From: Thalassia testudinum
Lineage: Eukaryota; Streptophyta; Magnoliopsida; Alismatales; Hydrocharitaceae
Direction of reading: 5' to 3'
Length of the DNA: 64,000 nt
Assembly: GCA_037157565.1 (NCBI GenBank)
Contig: JAZHRO010000002.1
Location: 72,375,001-72,439,000 of the forward strand
Shown here piece after piece: positions 24,137 through 35,663 of this stretch. Both the position numbers and the translations under genes were made by a program. Each line of letters opens with the position of its first letter. Within the stretch, counting starts at the first letter, position 1. Below the pieces are notes generated by a model, which worked only from the letters and a program-made list of their open reading frames with translations, did no database searches and was not told where the DNA came from.

Positions 24137-24738
24137 TCTAATGATGTAAATACATTTACACTACTTAAGATGTCTATTTATGCATGTTCTTAAGCATAGG
24201 ATTGCATTTCATGATATAAATATTGCATAACATGCATCATCTTGCATTTAGAGTAGTTTGAATAAAATGGAGGTTAATTGTCTCCTTTTATGTGCTTGGA
24301 CAGGGCAAACATTTTATCGGGGCCTCGGATCGAAGATCCAACCATATGGATGTGATTAGGATGATGATTGGAGTTCAATGACTCCAAGATCACCCTAATT
24401 AGGCATCCGTAGCATCAGATAGTGACCGGGGAACCCTAGAAGATCAAGGGCTAGGATGGCATAAATCTACTCTTCAAATGATAAATCTGACCGCACGGAT
24501 GAATTCGGATCGATGATTGCAGCCCAACGACGCAAAAATCAAGTCAATCCAACATCCGTGGCACCATCTACAACTTTCAGAAGATGGACGGCCAAGATGG
24601 CACCACGTGGCACCATCCTGGTCGCCCAAACGGCCGCATGCAATCTCTGAAGGCCTCGCACCCGCTCGCTCTTTGCCGTTGGATCTCAATCAAACGGCTG
24701 TGGTCAGCCGCGCCTAAAAGCGCCCGCTCGACCATCTG

Positions 24739-24810
24739 CGCCTCGTAGCGCATCGGTTTAGCGCGCTTACGCGAGCTGCGGGCGCAGGTTCGAACCGCAG
24801 CGAAGGGGAG
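24739..24810 (+). promoter_or_regulatory. tRNA-like Pol III box pair in the 5' LTR of F
   Basis: A-box-like TAGCGCATCGGT (24746-24757) and B-box GGTTCGAACC (24787-24796) lie 41 bp apart, start to start, close to tRNA spacing. A GCGC...GCGC pair could form a D-arm. The T-arm does not fold with the standard 5-bp stem, so this is tRNA-derived or tRNA-like, not a working tRNA gene. Confidence 0.6.
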
Positions 24811-25062
24811 GAAGGCGCGGGTGTGCGGGCGATGGCAGGCATTGGATCGTGATCGGACGGCCGTCTGCGCTCAATCGAGATCACGCGCGATTGAACGTGC
24901 GGCATGGACGCACGATCGCAAGCGCCAGGCGGGCGAAGATGAGTCTTAAGCCGTCTGATCTCGCGATCGGACGGCTGAGAATCAAAGAACGTGCATGGGC
25001 GTTGAGGAAGCGGGAAGCTGAGGAGGCGCGCGTGGGCGCGGGAGCTACACCCTCGTTGGGGG

Positions 25063-25092
25063 CTTTAGTGACGGATTTATCCGTCACTAAAG
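25063..25092. repeat. Perfect 14-bp inverted repeat (CTTTAGTGACGGAT) in F 5' LTR
   Basis: Arms CTTTAGTGACGGAT and ATCCGTCACTAAAG are separated by TT. The same hairpin is unchanged at 36593-36622 in the 3' LTR. Its form resembles the TTTAGTCCCGG-type hairpins of plant DNA transposon ends, so it may be captured sequence. Confidence 0.85.
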
Positions 25093-25918
25093 ACCCCTCA
25101 TTTATTATTTTGAAGATGTATTGACCATTTTGCCCCCACTCCTTGCAACTATAAAAGGAGATCCCCTCCATACGAAATTCTCATCCCTTCCTTCTCTTCT
25201 CTACCTCTCCAAAGCTCAAGAGAAGCTTGTCCCACACCCGGGATGCTTCTCACGAGATAAAGTCCAAATTTTCATCCTCCTTCGGAAGTGGATCTCGCGA
25301 CGACGACAGCGTGCTGCTCCGTTCCCGTTCTTCTGCTTCGTCCTCCTTCGTCCTGCTTCATCCTCCTTCGTCCAGGCGTCGTCCCATCCGGCTCGTCCTC
25401 CAAGCGACCGTCGAGGAGGATTTCTCTCTCCCTATTCTTTTTACTGCTTTCTAGTATAGATTTACTGCTTTCTAGAGTAGTTTTGTTCGTCCTCCAAGCG
25501 ATCGTCAAGGAGGACATTTCTCCCTCCATTCTTTTAATGCTTTCTAGAGTAAATTTATCACTTTCTAGTGCAATTGTTTTATACTTTCTAGTTGTAATGA
25601 ACAATCTTCTTAATGATAAATTCTTTGTTTATTCTACATCTCATTTTGATTTCTACGTGTAATATTCTCTCTCTCTTACCCTCTCTCTCTCTTTTATTTA
25701 TTGCAAATAATTAGATAGTTTTAAATTGAATTACTTCGTGACAAATAAAAAGAAACGCGTAGTTTTTAAATCAAACGTTCGCCTCCCTGTGCTTGACCCG
25801 GAATTTCAATTTCGATATAAATTTTATTTGTTGAACACGAATTCTTCGCTTTCAAACTACAACGACAGGTTTTCCAAAACCGAACACGTTAGCGTAACAA
25901 TTCGCACGTTCAACATTT

Positions 25919-25936
25919 TGGCACCATTGCCGGGGA
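25919..25936 (+). promoter_or_regulatory. Element F primer-binding site (tRNA-Asp type)
   Basis: TGGCACCATTGCCGGGGA, three bases after the LTR end. It matches the TGGCGCCGTTGCCGGGGA type used by Athila-lineage elements at 16 of 18 positions. Confidence 0.85.
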
Positions 25937-26844
25937 GGTGATGCTCTTTGATTTCTCTTCGCGTTTTGTAACTTACAAATCATTTACCTCACTTTTCTCC
26001 TTTCTTATTGTAATTGCAAGTACTCTTTTGAGACGAGCAAAAGTGGTAGATTGGAGTAAAGTGCTGTGAAAGGTTTGTAAGTTATCCCCCATTCTTTCCC
26101 CCTCCATAGATTTCATTCGCCACATTAAATCCAAATTCCAATTAACCTAGGTCTTTGTATAAATCTTAGGAATAGTTTGGTTGTTTGGATTCTCACTCAC
26201 ATTCATTCGACCTTCATTTATATAAAAAAAATAAAAAGATAAATTTTGTGGGGTAATTTTCAACAAACACACAACGTACACCTACATTCAAAGGCACTTA
26301 ACCGAATTGATTTGTTTCTACTCAACCGGGTTCTGATCTGTGGAACCGGTACACATAAAGCAACACATAAAAGAGTAGAAATCATTCTAGGTTAACCATC
26401 TTTGTGTGCCTAACTTAGTGGTGCAATTGTGGCCAGTTGTTTGAGTTGTTTGGGTCGCACCACTTCAAATAAAATCAATTCATCAAGTAGCTGTCACTTA
26501 GGTTAAACTCTTAGAGATTTACCAGGCACTCCACATTCTTTTTAAGCTTCCAAGGAAAACATCTTCACCTGTGCTTGTAAAACTTGGTGTGCCAACGAAA
26601 CTTGTTTGAAAATACCTAAAGTTGAATCCTAAAAGCTACCAAGCAAGATTTAAACCTTAAAATTCACCACATCAAAAATAATCTTGCTTGAAAACCACTG
26701 GTTGTGCACGCACACACAAATCAATCAATCATTAAGGGCACAACCCATTTAAAGGGCCCATCACATTCCAAAGCATATTCAAACCTAGCCCTAAATAAAA
26801 CAGAGTAGACGTTGGCCTTAAGGATTGAACTCGCTCTTCAGAAC
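25937..26844 (+). other. Element F leader, up to the insertion of solo LTR M
   Basis: Untranslated-type sequence with no long frame. It ends at the duplication AGAAC (26840-26844) and resumes at 32345. Confidence 0.7.
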
Positions 26845-29800
26845 TGTTACGAACGCGCGGCTTCAGACGTCTTTTAAGACGTCTGGGAGGTGGCCCAGAC
26901 GTCAGACCAGACGTCTGGAACCCCTTCCAGACGTCTGGGATTCGGTTTTTTTCGACACGCACGGCTTCGTCTGTGTGCCTGAGCGCGTAGACCTACGAAC
27001 GCACCCCCCTCTCTTTTTCCCTCTCCCTCCTGCGGGCGCAGGTTGCGCCCCTCTCTCTCTCTCTCTTTCTCTCCCCGCGCGGCTTTAAAAAGCCACGCCC
27101 TCTCCCTCACTCTCTTCACCTCCGCCCCCTTCCTCTTCTCCTTCCAGCCGGTGCGCGAGTGCGAGCGTGAGCGAGCGGCGGCGGCGACAGCCGCGGTGAG
27201 TGCGGGAGGAGGTGCTGCGTGAGGGAGGAGGCGTCGGCTGTGAGGGCTCGAGCCTGCCGGGGCAGCGGGAGCCGGCCGGCGGGGGTGCAGCGGGCGCGGA
27301 GTGATGCGGGAGGCCTGCTGCAGCTCGAGCAGCAGGCGGATGAGGCGCGGCGCGGCCGTGCGTCGTGGGCGGAGGACGAGTCGCGCCCTGGTTCTAGAAA
27401 TTTTTCCAGAATCAGACGTCTGGGCTTCCAACCAGACGACTCGGAAGACGTTTGGAGGACTGTCCAGATGTCTGGTAAGTAAGTTATTTTTCGTACCTTC
27501 TTCCTTTCCTTCGACCGTCCGTACTGAGCACGAGGATGTGTACGCGTAGGTTCTGAGATTTGCATCCAACGCGAATCAGACGTCTAGCAGTGGTGCCAGA
27601 CGACTGGAGGGACTTCCAGACGTCCGGGGTGACCATCGGACGTCTGGGAACTAGGCCAGACGCCACCGCAGGCTTCTGGACGTCTGAGAGACCACGCAGA
27701 GCAAAGGTAACCTTTGATCCACTTTTTAAGACATCTGGAAGAGGTTCCAGACGTCTGATTTTGCACTGTTTCGTCGTTTTGGACCCGGTCCGTTCGGAGT
27801 CCGTTTTCCGCGTTTTGAGTTGCGTGCTTTTCAGAATTAAATCCTCTACCTGTCTACAGTAGTTGTATACTATTTTGAGAAACTCCTTGTGTTTGATCCT
27901 TGTGATAGGACCCCGTTCCGTTGCAGTCTCGGGGGTTGCGGAGGTACGCGGGATTCCCGACCATGCCCCCAGTACGCCTGTTGTAACCGGTAGAGTGGCT
28001 TTTAAGTTTATTAGTATAATCTGTTAAATTATGGAACCATAAATAGAACCTTGCATGAATCCTAGGAATGAGAAACTAGAATGAATGGTAGATCCTAGGG
28101 TGTTGCATGAATCCTAGGGCTGGAAAACTAGATTGTATGATAGATCCTAGGGTATGGCATGAATCCTAGGATGGGAAGAACTGTGGAATATATGAATACT
28201 GCAGTCTTGGAAAATGTGGAAAGGAAATAATAGCTACCTGTAAATTGGTTTAACAGCTGCCTGTTATGAATAAATGAGCATGTCTGAGAATATGGGATGT
28301 ATGAACGTGAAACTGGAAAGGTGAAACCTGAATGTGCTAAGTTAAAAGAACTGGAACCCTACGGGGAATTAGGAGTGGAACTCCTGGAAAGAGAAATGAA
28401 TGGAACTGAGAAAGAAAGACATGGTAGTGTGCTGTCTCTTGGGTACGTAGTACCAAGGGAAGTACCTGTACCTGTTTAGTGCAGAGCGGAGCCAGCCGCC
28501 CCAGGGACCCGGGGTCAGGACTGGCCACTTTATACTGACTTGCTGGCCCTCGTGTACGTAGTACCGAGGAGAGCTACTAGTGTAGGGAGGTACTAGCTAC
28601 CCCACGGGCCCCGGGGTTCTGTTAGCCTCCTACACCGACTTGTTAGGCCCACTGGGCAAACCAGGGTAGTCAGGCGAGGGTGCGCGGACTGTGGAGGGGC
28701 AAGACCCCTGTTTGGTTACTATGGAGGGGTTGGACCCCTGTTACTGAGAGGGCTCTGCCCTGTACTGGTTCCGTGCTGTGCTTTGGGCGTACCCATTAAC
28801 GGAAATGACTGACCGAGTGCCAGTGTGGGTTAGCTACCTGTGCGTTTATCGCGCGTGCCGTAGTCACCATTACGCCTGTCCGTGACCTTGGGGTGGTTGA
28901 CTGAGAGTAGGTGATGAGAACCTCATCATGAGCCATAACTAGCTCATTTTGACCCAATACAAAGGATAAAAGCTCCTACATATCTCAAGGAAAGGCTTAA
29001 CTCAGAGAATTCTGAGTTTGAGAAGAAAACCAGTCATAAGGGGTAAAAGTGCAATTTTACCAGTATAATCTGCATACAGGGTAATTCTGGGCCCAAACAC
29101 AGGTCAAAACAGCTTAATAAGAATAAAAGTGGGATGAGATGATCTAGCAAGGGCTACAGCACTTCCAAGGAACCAAATGATAATCTGTAACCCTAAAACA
29201 ACCCACTTCAATTCACAAGGTTCGAGGCAAAGTAAAAATAGAATAAACCCTCTAAAATTCATAGAAAAATAATCTCTAGGGTTTAGAACCTTCAATTTGG
29301 CCTTTAGAACCCATTTTGACCTACATTGAGAACCATGCCCAATTAATAACTTAATTTGGGTCTTTACGCAAATTGACCGGTCAAACAAGGTTTAATATGA
29401 AAATGAAATTCACCATCAGATTCCTTGGGTCCTAATTAGTCATGTATAAAAACTTGAGCCTAAGAAGAAACCTCCTTGACCGACTTTACACTTTGGTCCT
29501 CATATATTTACTCTTTGGCCCTCAACTTTTGAACCCTCGCATTTTAGCCCCTAACTCTCCTTCTTTCTTTGCAATCAGGTCCCTCCTGCAAAACCCTGCC
29601 AGCACCATGCTCCGGCGACCTTGCGCGGAGCATGGCGCCGCGCAGGGTGAGGTAGGGGACCTGGCAAGTAAACCGGGGGTGCCCTGCGTCGTCAGCCGTC
29701 GCAGGAGCACCCCCCTGGTCATTGTAGCCCCCCATACCGGCCGTGCGAACGCACAGACGGTATGGGTTCGTGTTCCGACCATTCTCCGGCGAGGGAGACA

Positions 29801-32344
29801 CGTCGTCTCCCTCCGCCTTCCTCCCTGTTTCATCCCTATAAATACCCCCCGCTGCTCCACCGACCAGGGCAGCCTGGATCTGACGGAGAAAACCCCCAGC
29901 TTTCTTCTCTTCTTCCTCCGGCAGACGCTCACCAGCTCCGGCGGCTTCCTCCCCCTCCACCTCTTCGCTCTGCCGCAATACCAGCAGCAGAGACTTCCTC
30001 CCCTGTTCTTCCCGCGCCACGCCGCACCCAGCTGGCGCCTCTCCAGTCCTCTGCTCGCCGCCGCCCCTCTCCCTGAGCATCGTCTTCTCCGGCGACAGTC
30101 GATACGACTGTCGCCCTGTTCCTCCCCCTTCGTCCCTGCAAGTAAGTTAGAACTACTCCCCTTCTTCTCCTCTTTCTTTCCCCGCTTTCAATTTAGTCAA
30201 TTAAACCCTCGACCGCTCCTGTTCACCCTCACCCTCTCCGCCTCCGACCACCCTCCGGCGAGCCGCGCCCATCACCTCAGCGACCCACACGGCTCGCCGA
30301 CCACCGCAGAACATCCGCCTCCTCACCCTGATCCTCTTCCGCCCCTCCACTTCCCACCAAACACCCTCTGCAGATCCACCGAACACACCCACTTCTTTGC
30401 TCACAGTTTGACCTAGAACGACCTGTTGGCTCCATTTCGCCCCCTGCAGACCCCCTGACCACCTTCGCCGTGCCACGGCGAAGGTCCCCCGCCTGTCTGA
30501 TTTGGCCGAGAGGCCGTTCTTCTGTGACCAGGTGACTCGCCCGCCGTCGCCATTACTGAGCAGGCAGAGCTCCTTCACCTGCAGGTGCAGGCACGCCTTC
30601 GCCCAGGTGCAACTCCCAGGTTGCGCAGGGAGTCTCCGCGAAACGTCCCAGGCTCGCAGATGGGGCGAAAGCCGCGCGTGAAGCCACGATCGCCCACTGC
30701 TCCCTCCGCGACGGGCGCTCAATTGGGGTGGGACATTTAGTCCCACCTCGGAACTTCTCGGGGGCGCGCGGACGCATAAAGGCAAAAAGTGCCTTATGCT
30801 GTCTGCCTCCTGACCACGGGGTGAGGTCCCCTTCACCCGCCCGGTTACCCGGTCTCGTCCGCGCTCACGCCCCGCGGACCTGACCCGACCCGACTGACCT
30901 GCACTCCTCGCCCACCACGCACGCCGGTGGGCCTGGACCCGGGCCTGACCCGAACCCGATTACCCAGTAGCTCTGGGAGAGCTTCCGAAGAGTGATTTCA
31001 GAGAGAAAGAGAGACGCGGGGGAGGGGGGTAGAGTAGGTTTTGCCTCTTGACGAAAAACTCTGAAGTGTGCAGGCAAAAGAAGAAGTGCAGGCGAAGAAG
31101 AAGGGCTGCACTGTAGCAACTGCTCAGTTAAGTCGTCGAAGCACCGGGTCAAACGACGGAAAGTCAGCAGCCAGAGCAGGAAAGAAGGCAGGCTGAAGAA
31201 GAAGGAAGAGCAACGGCCGAAGCAGAAGAAGAAGGAAGGAAGACTTAGTAGCTGAAGGCAGAAGCTCTGCAGCCATAAAAAAAAAAAAGGGGAAAGAGAA
31301 AGGGTCACCACGATTGCAGAAGAAGAAGAGAGGTCAAGGCAGAAAACCAAAGAAGAAGAAGAACAAGGAGCTCTGAAGAAAGAAAAACATCACCAACGCA
31401 GGAACAGCAGGAAGAAGAAGAAGAGCATCACCATTGCAGAAGAAGATTATCACCGTAGCAGAAACCAAGGAAGAAGAAGAAGGAGATCTGAAGAAAGAGA
31501 AAGAAAGAAGAACATCACAACAAATTCTTTCCCTCTCTCTTTATTTTGTAAAAGAAACATGTATATCTCCAGAATACGACTTGCTCCCTGAGTTCGACCT
31601 CGGGAACTCTTTCATTTTCCGAGTAAAAAATTTATATTTGAAATGTTGGCAATAACCGGCCTTACTACAACGTTATAACAAAACCCGGTAAAACCCCACG
31701 TTTTCAGTAGGATCACCACGGGGGACTCTCGGCCAGGAGAGCACTACGTGCTACTTCTACTATTCGGAAAAGATTGCAATCAAGATCGTTCCCACGAGGA
31801 ACATTCGAGATCAAGTGAAGGATTTGAGAAATAGATAAATTTTGAAACAATAGAAAGACGTAAATAAAGGAAGAAAGAAAATTAAAACAGCTACTGTACA
31901 CTTTACTGTTTCTTTAGTTTAGCTGCCACTCTACTCAGCGTTTTGCTGACGTGTTACACTCGTTACCTTTCAGGACCAGGTGTTGAGCAGCAAGAGTCAG
32001 CGGCTACAGAGGACGTTGGGCCGAGTAGGGTCCAGTAGAGTTACCACTGTTCTCTTGTACCTCTTTTTGGTTCCACTGTAGTGAGTAGTTCTTGTTACCG
32101 CTGTACTTTTCATTACCTGCAGTTCATATTATGTTATGAATGTTGTTCTACTGTTGTGGTGGTATATACTGTAGTGGTTTCTTTCCTTACTACTGTATTT
32201 TCTTACTGTTAGTTATATTCATGTTGAATGTGGTTTATTTTACTGCTCTTTTGGTTACTTCCTCGTTGGATGACCAGGTCTTAGGATTAGTCGAGTCGGT
32301 CCGGTTCTCGTGTCTCGTAGGGACTCGGGAATCGGGTCGTTACA
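26845..32344 (+). mobile_element. Solo LTR M (Tekay-like, 2700 bp own sequence) in element F, itself carrying LTR L
   Basis: Starts TGTTACGAACGCGCGG and ends CGGGTCGTTACA, with perfect duplication AGAAC (26840-26844, 32345-32349). Own sequence is 26845-28911 plus 31712-32344. It is nearly the mirror of the element A LTR (same ends, length within a few bases, same blocks), so the two are close relatives. Palindrome clusters lie at 26868-26940 and 27410-27760, mostly intact CAGACGTCTG. CCTAGG subrepeats lie at 28050-28175. GC-rich frames such as 26874-27569 on the minus strand have no protein signature. Confidence 0.92.
28912..31706 (+). mobile_element. Solo LTR L (Athila-like, 2795 bp) inside LTR M
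   Basis: Starts TGATGAGAACCTCATC, ends CCCCACGTTTTCA, with perfect duplication GTAGG (28907-28911, 31707-31711). Its start matches the H LTR sense start (TGATGAGAGCCTCATC). Its 3' part shares CTCCCTGAGTTCGACCTCGG with H. GAAGAAG-rich sequence at 31070-31510 matches the CT-rich part of the H LTR read on the other strand. The 324-codon frame at 29442-30416 runs through GC-rich LTR sequence and carries no domain. Confidence 0.9.
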
Positions 32345-32611
32345 AGAACTCAGAACGAGATTATTTTCGATTAGTCTGTTTCTACTGTTCAATCTGATGT
32401 CTAGCTAGGGGAGCAGAGTCAAACGATTGCGGTTGGGGGGTACACTAGGAACTGGAGGTGCAAGCCGAAGGAAGAACCTTCTCCCCAGTCCCTCCTTCTA
32501 ACTGGTTGGATTGAACAGACAGAAGTAGATCAAATCGTTTCTTTATCTTAAGACGGGTTTTGGGAGTCTGTAGGTCTGTAGGCTAACCCATTTAAGGATA
32601 GCTTTGATTGT

Positions 32612-33988
32612 TTGTATTGCAGGGCAACTTTCTTCCTCCTGTGTCTCATGAATCCTTCCACATATTTCACGCATTCCCGCTCTTTCCCTCCTGTTGTGAA
32701 TTATCCTCAACATGACGATTATCCCGACTTGTATTGTAATCAGCCATCAGTTAGTTGGGATAACTCAGATTGGGGATACAGTTCTAGACCTCCATGTTTA
32801 GGGTCTAACCCTGAACACTTTGATTCTGATTTCTATCCTTCTCAGAGCTACATCGATTATAGATCGTCTTCCTTTCATGCACAACCTAATACGATCTACA
32901 ATCAAGAAGGATACATCGATCTTTACCCAACCTCTGATTTCACTGCCTTTAGGTCATCACCATCTTTTGAACAATCTGAAATGACCTATTTTCTGGAAGG
33001 GTATAATGAATCTCAATTTGTTAATTCCTTTGCATTGATGTCAAACCCGCCCAACCCTGAACCAACTCATTTGGTTCAGGTTAACCAGGTTCAAGATAAG
33101 GTTCTGGCTAACTTGAGGAATATTATTCAATCCTTAGAAGTTTAGCCAATACCTTACATTGAGAGATTGGAGCCCCTGATTGAAATGATTGATGATTTGA
33201 ATAAGTCTTTGTTGGATTGGTTCCAGGACGTTAAGGATAAGAACCCGGGTGAGTTTCTACTTGGGAAATTAGTGAAATTGAGGATGAGATTCGTGGTTGC
33301 TTTGATTTAATCTTGGGATGATTCCCAGGATGAACCCTCTTTAGGAAAGCTAATGACAGAACCCGCTCAGGCACTTGTTGGGGGGACACGTGTTACGAGG
33401 TTGACCAGATTGAATTAAAGCAACCAATTAAGGATGATATGATTTCTTCACCTAAGATCCCTGAGCCGGGTTACGAGGAAACGTGTCTCCTTGGAACAAA
33501 AAGTGACAAAAGATTTTGGGACACACATTGATACAAATCCTGATTTCTTTGATGGTGAAGATTCAAGTTGCGAAGTCTCACGCGCGTTTTTTGAACATGA
33601 TTTCTGTGAGACGATTGGGCCTGAGGAATCTGATAGATCATTTGATAGCCCAATAACTGAGGAAATTGATCTTATTAGGGCACACATTACGGATCCAGAA
33701 TCGCATTTTCTGGAGGAATCAATTCAATTCCCTGATTATCAGTTACACCCCGTTGATCTTATCGATAATTCTGTTTCTGAGATAATTAGACCCAAGTCAA
33801 TTCTGATTCTGTCACATCATTTAGACTTGGAGATTTCAGATGGGGTGATTAATATACAAGAGGTCCTAGAATTTGATATGCTGATTGAGGAGGATAGGAG
33901 CTGGGAAGTTCTGATTTGGGAAGTTAATTTTGGAGGAAATGGAAGATTGAGTCGAAGGGTTCCTTTTAAACTGAAACCATCAAATTAG
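32612..33988 (+). pseudogene. Element F reading frame of unknown function, decayed (about 450 codons)
   Basis: First frame 32612-33145: likely start is the second Met at 32648, MNPSTYFTHS. The protein is rich in Tyr, Ser, Asp and Asn, with repeated phrases such as SYIDYRSS and GYIDLYPTS. A TAG at 33143-33145 is followed in frame by PIPYIERLEPLIEMIDD, then a TAA near 33306. Around 33390-33500 coding sense moves to another frame (YEVDQIELKQPIKDD) and returns to the first at 33500 (VTKDFGTHIDTNPDFF), running to 33988. The second half is strongly acidic. No capsid, knuckle, protease or polymerase motif was seen, and I do not recognise the family. Position, just after the leader, is that of a gag gene. 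Confidence 0.6.
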
Positions 33989-35663
33989 AACCCTTACGAC
34001 ATTTGTTTCGAGGATGTCAAACTCAAGCACACATTCAACGATTATCCTTTTGAGCTTCAATTCTCTGTAACTCGACTTTTTGGTCTTGGGTTGCATCCTC
34101 ATAAATCGTAGGCCCGATCCCGCTTGCATTCTGATTTTAAGTTTTGGGTAATTTTTATCCAGAACCTAAGATATTCTCGATTATGGGGGATGGGTCTGCA
34201 CCACAATCTGGTCCACATCTGTGGACCTCTATTGATAGGTCAGAAGATTCTTCTTTATATTCTAATTCTGACTTGTACTTGTGAATTCTTCATTTCGTTT
34301 CTTTGTATAGTGTGCCTAGCTAAAGGCACTAAACTCAGCACATATACAGTTTTTCTTAGTTTTCATCTCGGAGCGGACCTGACATTCATGCAATTTAGGT
34401 GCTTTCTACGCTTTTCCACTCTGTTTTATGTCTTTTTAATACAATGAGGACATTGCATTAGATAGGCATGGGGGGATGGATATTTATCTCTGAATTCATT
34501 TGTCAGCTCCGTAGATTTGTTTTATTTTCTCGAAATTAGGAAAGAGAATTTGGGTTTAAGAAAATTTTCAATCCTAGGAAATACTACATTATGATTTGAA
34601 CACAAAGACCCTTCAGGTCTTTGGACTTAATTAGCCCGTGTATCCACTAAAATGTGGATTTGTCTTTGAGTCATCGCCATCTTAATTCTATCGTAATTGG
34701 AATAAATAAAATTGGGTGATAAGTACACGACTTATCAACCCGCCCTCTGATTTGAGAGAATTTTGAGTCTTAAGCATCTACACACTTTCTTTGCACTGAC
34801 TCGTTGTTCGGAGATTTTAACGAAAATTGGGTAGCTAATGAACCTTCTAGGGTGATATGGCTGGCAAGTTATCGTGGGTAACAACCCATAGGTAAGTTGT
34901 CCAGAGCCTAGTCACTGGATCTTTCTCTTTTTGCTGCCTTTAGGTAAATCTTAGACTAGGGAAGCCACCTGCTTAAAAAAAAAAAAAAAGAAAAAATAGA
35001 GAAAAGGAGAAAAAAAGAAATAAGCCACACTTCGCCGCACGAGTATGGTTGGTAAGTTGTCGGTGGTAGCAGCTCATCGACCGGTTGTCTAGAACCCAGC
35101 TCAGTAAATGTACTAAAAATTCCCAAAACACTTAGGAAGAAGCGGAGAAGTAGAATAAATCGGGGAGATATACACTGAATTCACCCTTGTGTTGACCCCG
35201 TAAAAAAATAAAAGTAGGGAGAAAGCTACCGGTTGTAAAGATACACCTTTAGGCAGAAGTCTTTTTGAGGTCACCTAGAGGCGTAGAAATCCGAAGTCCA
35301 TTTTAATTATCGGTCAACGAGTCTATCACAATCACAATAAGATGCTTAAAGCTTAGGGTTCTTATCAAATCTTGGGTGAGTTAAATGACCGTAGAAAGCC
35401 ACTCTTAAACCCTAAAATTTGAAAATCCAAAAAATTAGAAAAGAGTAAAAAGAGAAAGAATTTTTCTTTGAATAAGGCGAGGGCTTGAGGCGGTCTGCAT
35501 TTTGGCTGATACCCGGGCACTGTTGTGTCTTTGAAAGTTCAGTTCTTAAGTAGACAATTTCTTAATGATTGAAAATAACTCAGGTCCAAATAATCCAACC
35601 TAATTCTTTTATAAATAGCATATAGTTTTTGCTAAGGACTAGCAAAAGATAGGCATGGGGGTA
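33989..35663 (+). other. Element F 3' non-coding region with polypurine tract
   Basis: Contains ACAATGAGGACATTGCA followed by TAGGCATGGGGGG (34441-34473) and a second tract AGGCATGGGGG (35651-35661) two bases before the 3' LTR. The second is the likely plus-strand primer. 34860-35110 has two related phrases (GGCAAGTTATCGTGG, GGTAAGTTGTCGGTGG) that look like a diverged internal duplication. A-rich run at 34975-35010. Confidence 0.75.

Larger units (their letters stand above)
24142..25915 (+). repeat. Element F 5' LTR
   Basis: Bounded by TCTAA on the left and the primer site on the right. From the left it holds a CATGATATAAATATTGC AT-rich block (24210), a tRNA-like box pair (24746-24796), a short perfect hairpin (25063-25092), a likely TATA box (CTATAAAAGGAG, 25150) and a CT-rich leader (25180-25210). 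After these comes GTCCTCCAAGCGACCGTCG, repeated twice. The TATA box places transcription start near 25180. Confidence 0.88.

Noticed and set aside
26874..27569. 231-codon minus-strand frame
   Set aside because: Falls in the palindrome and CT-rich part of solo LTR M. Composition explains it, and the same region in LTRs A and B has no matching frame.
29442..30416. A 324-codon plus-strand open frame, one of the longest in the window
   Set aside because: It lies wholly inside solo LTR L, is Pro/Ser/His-rich from GC-rich sequence, has no domain, and has competing frames on the other strand.
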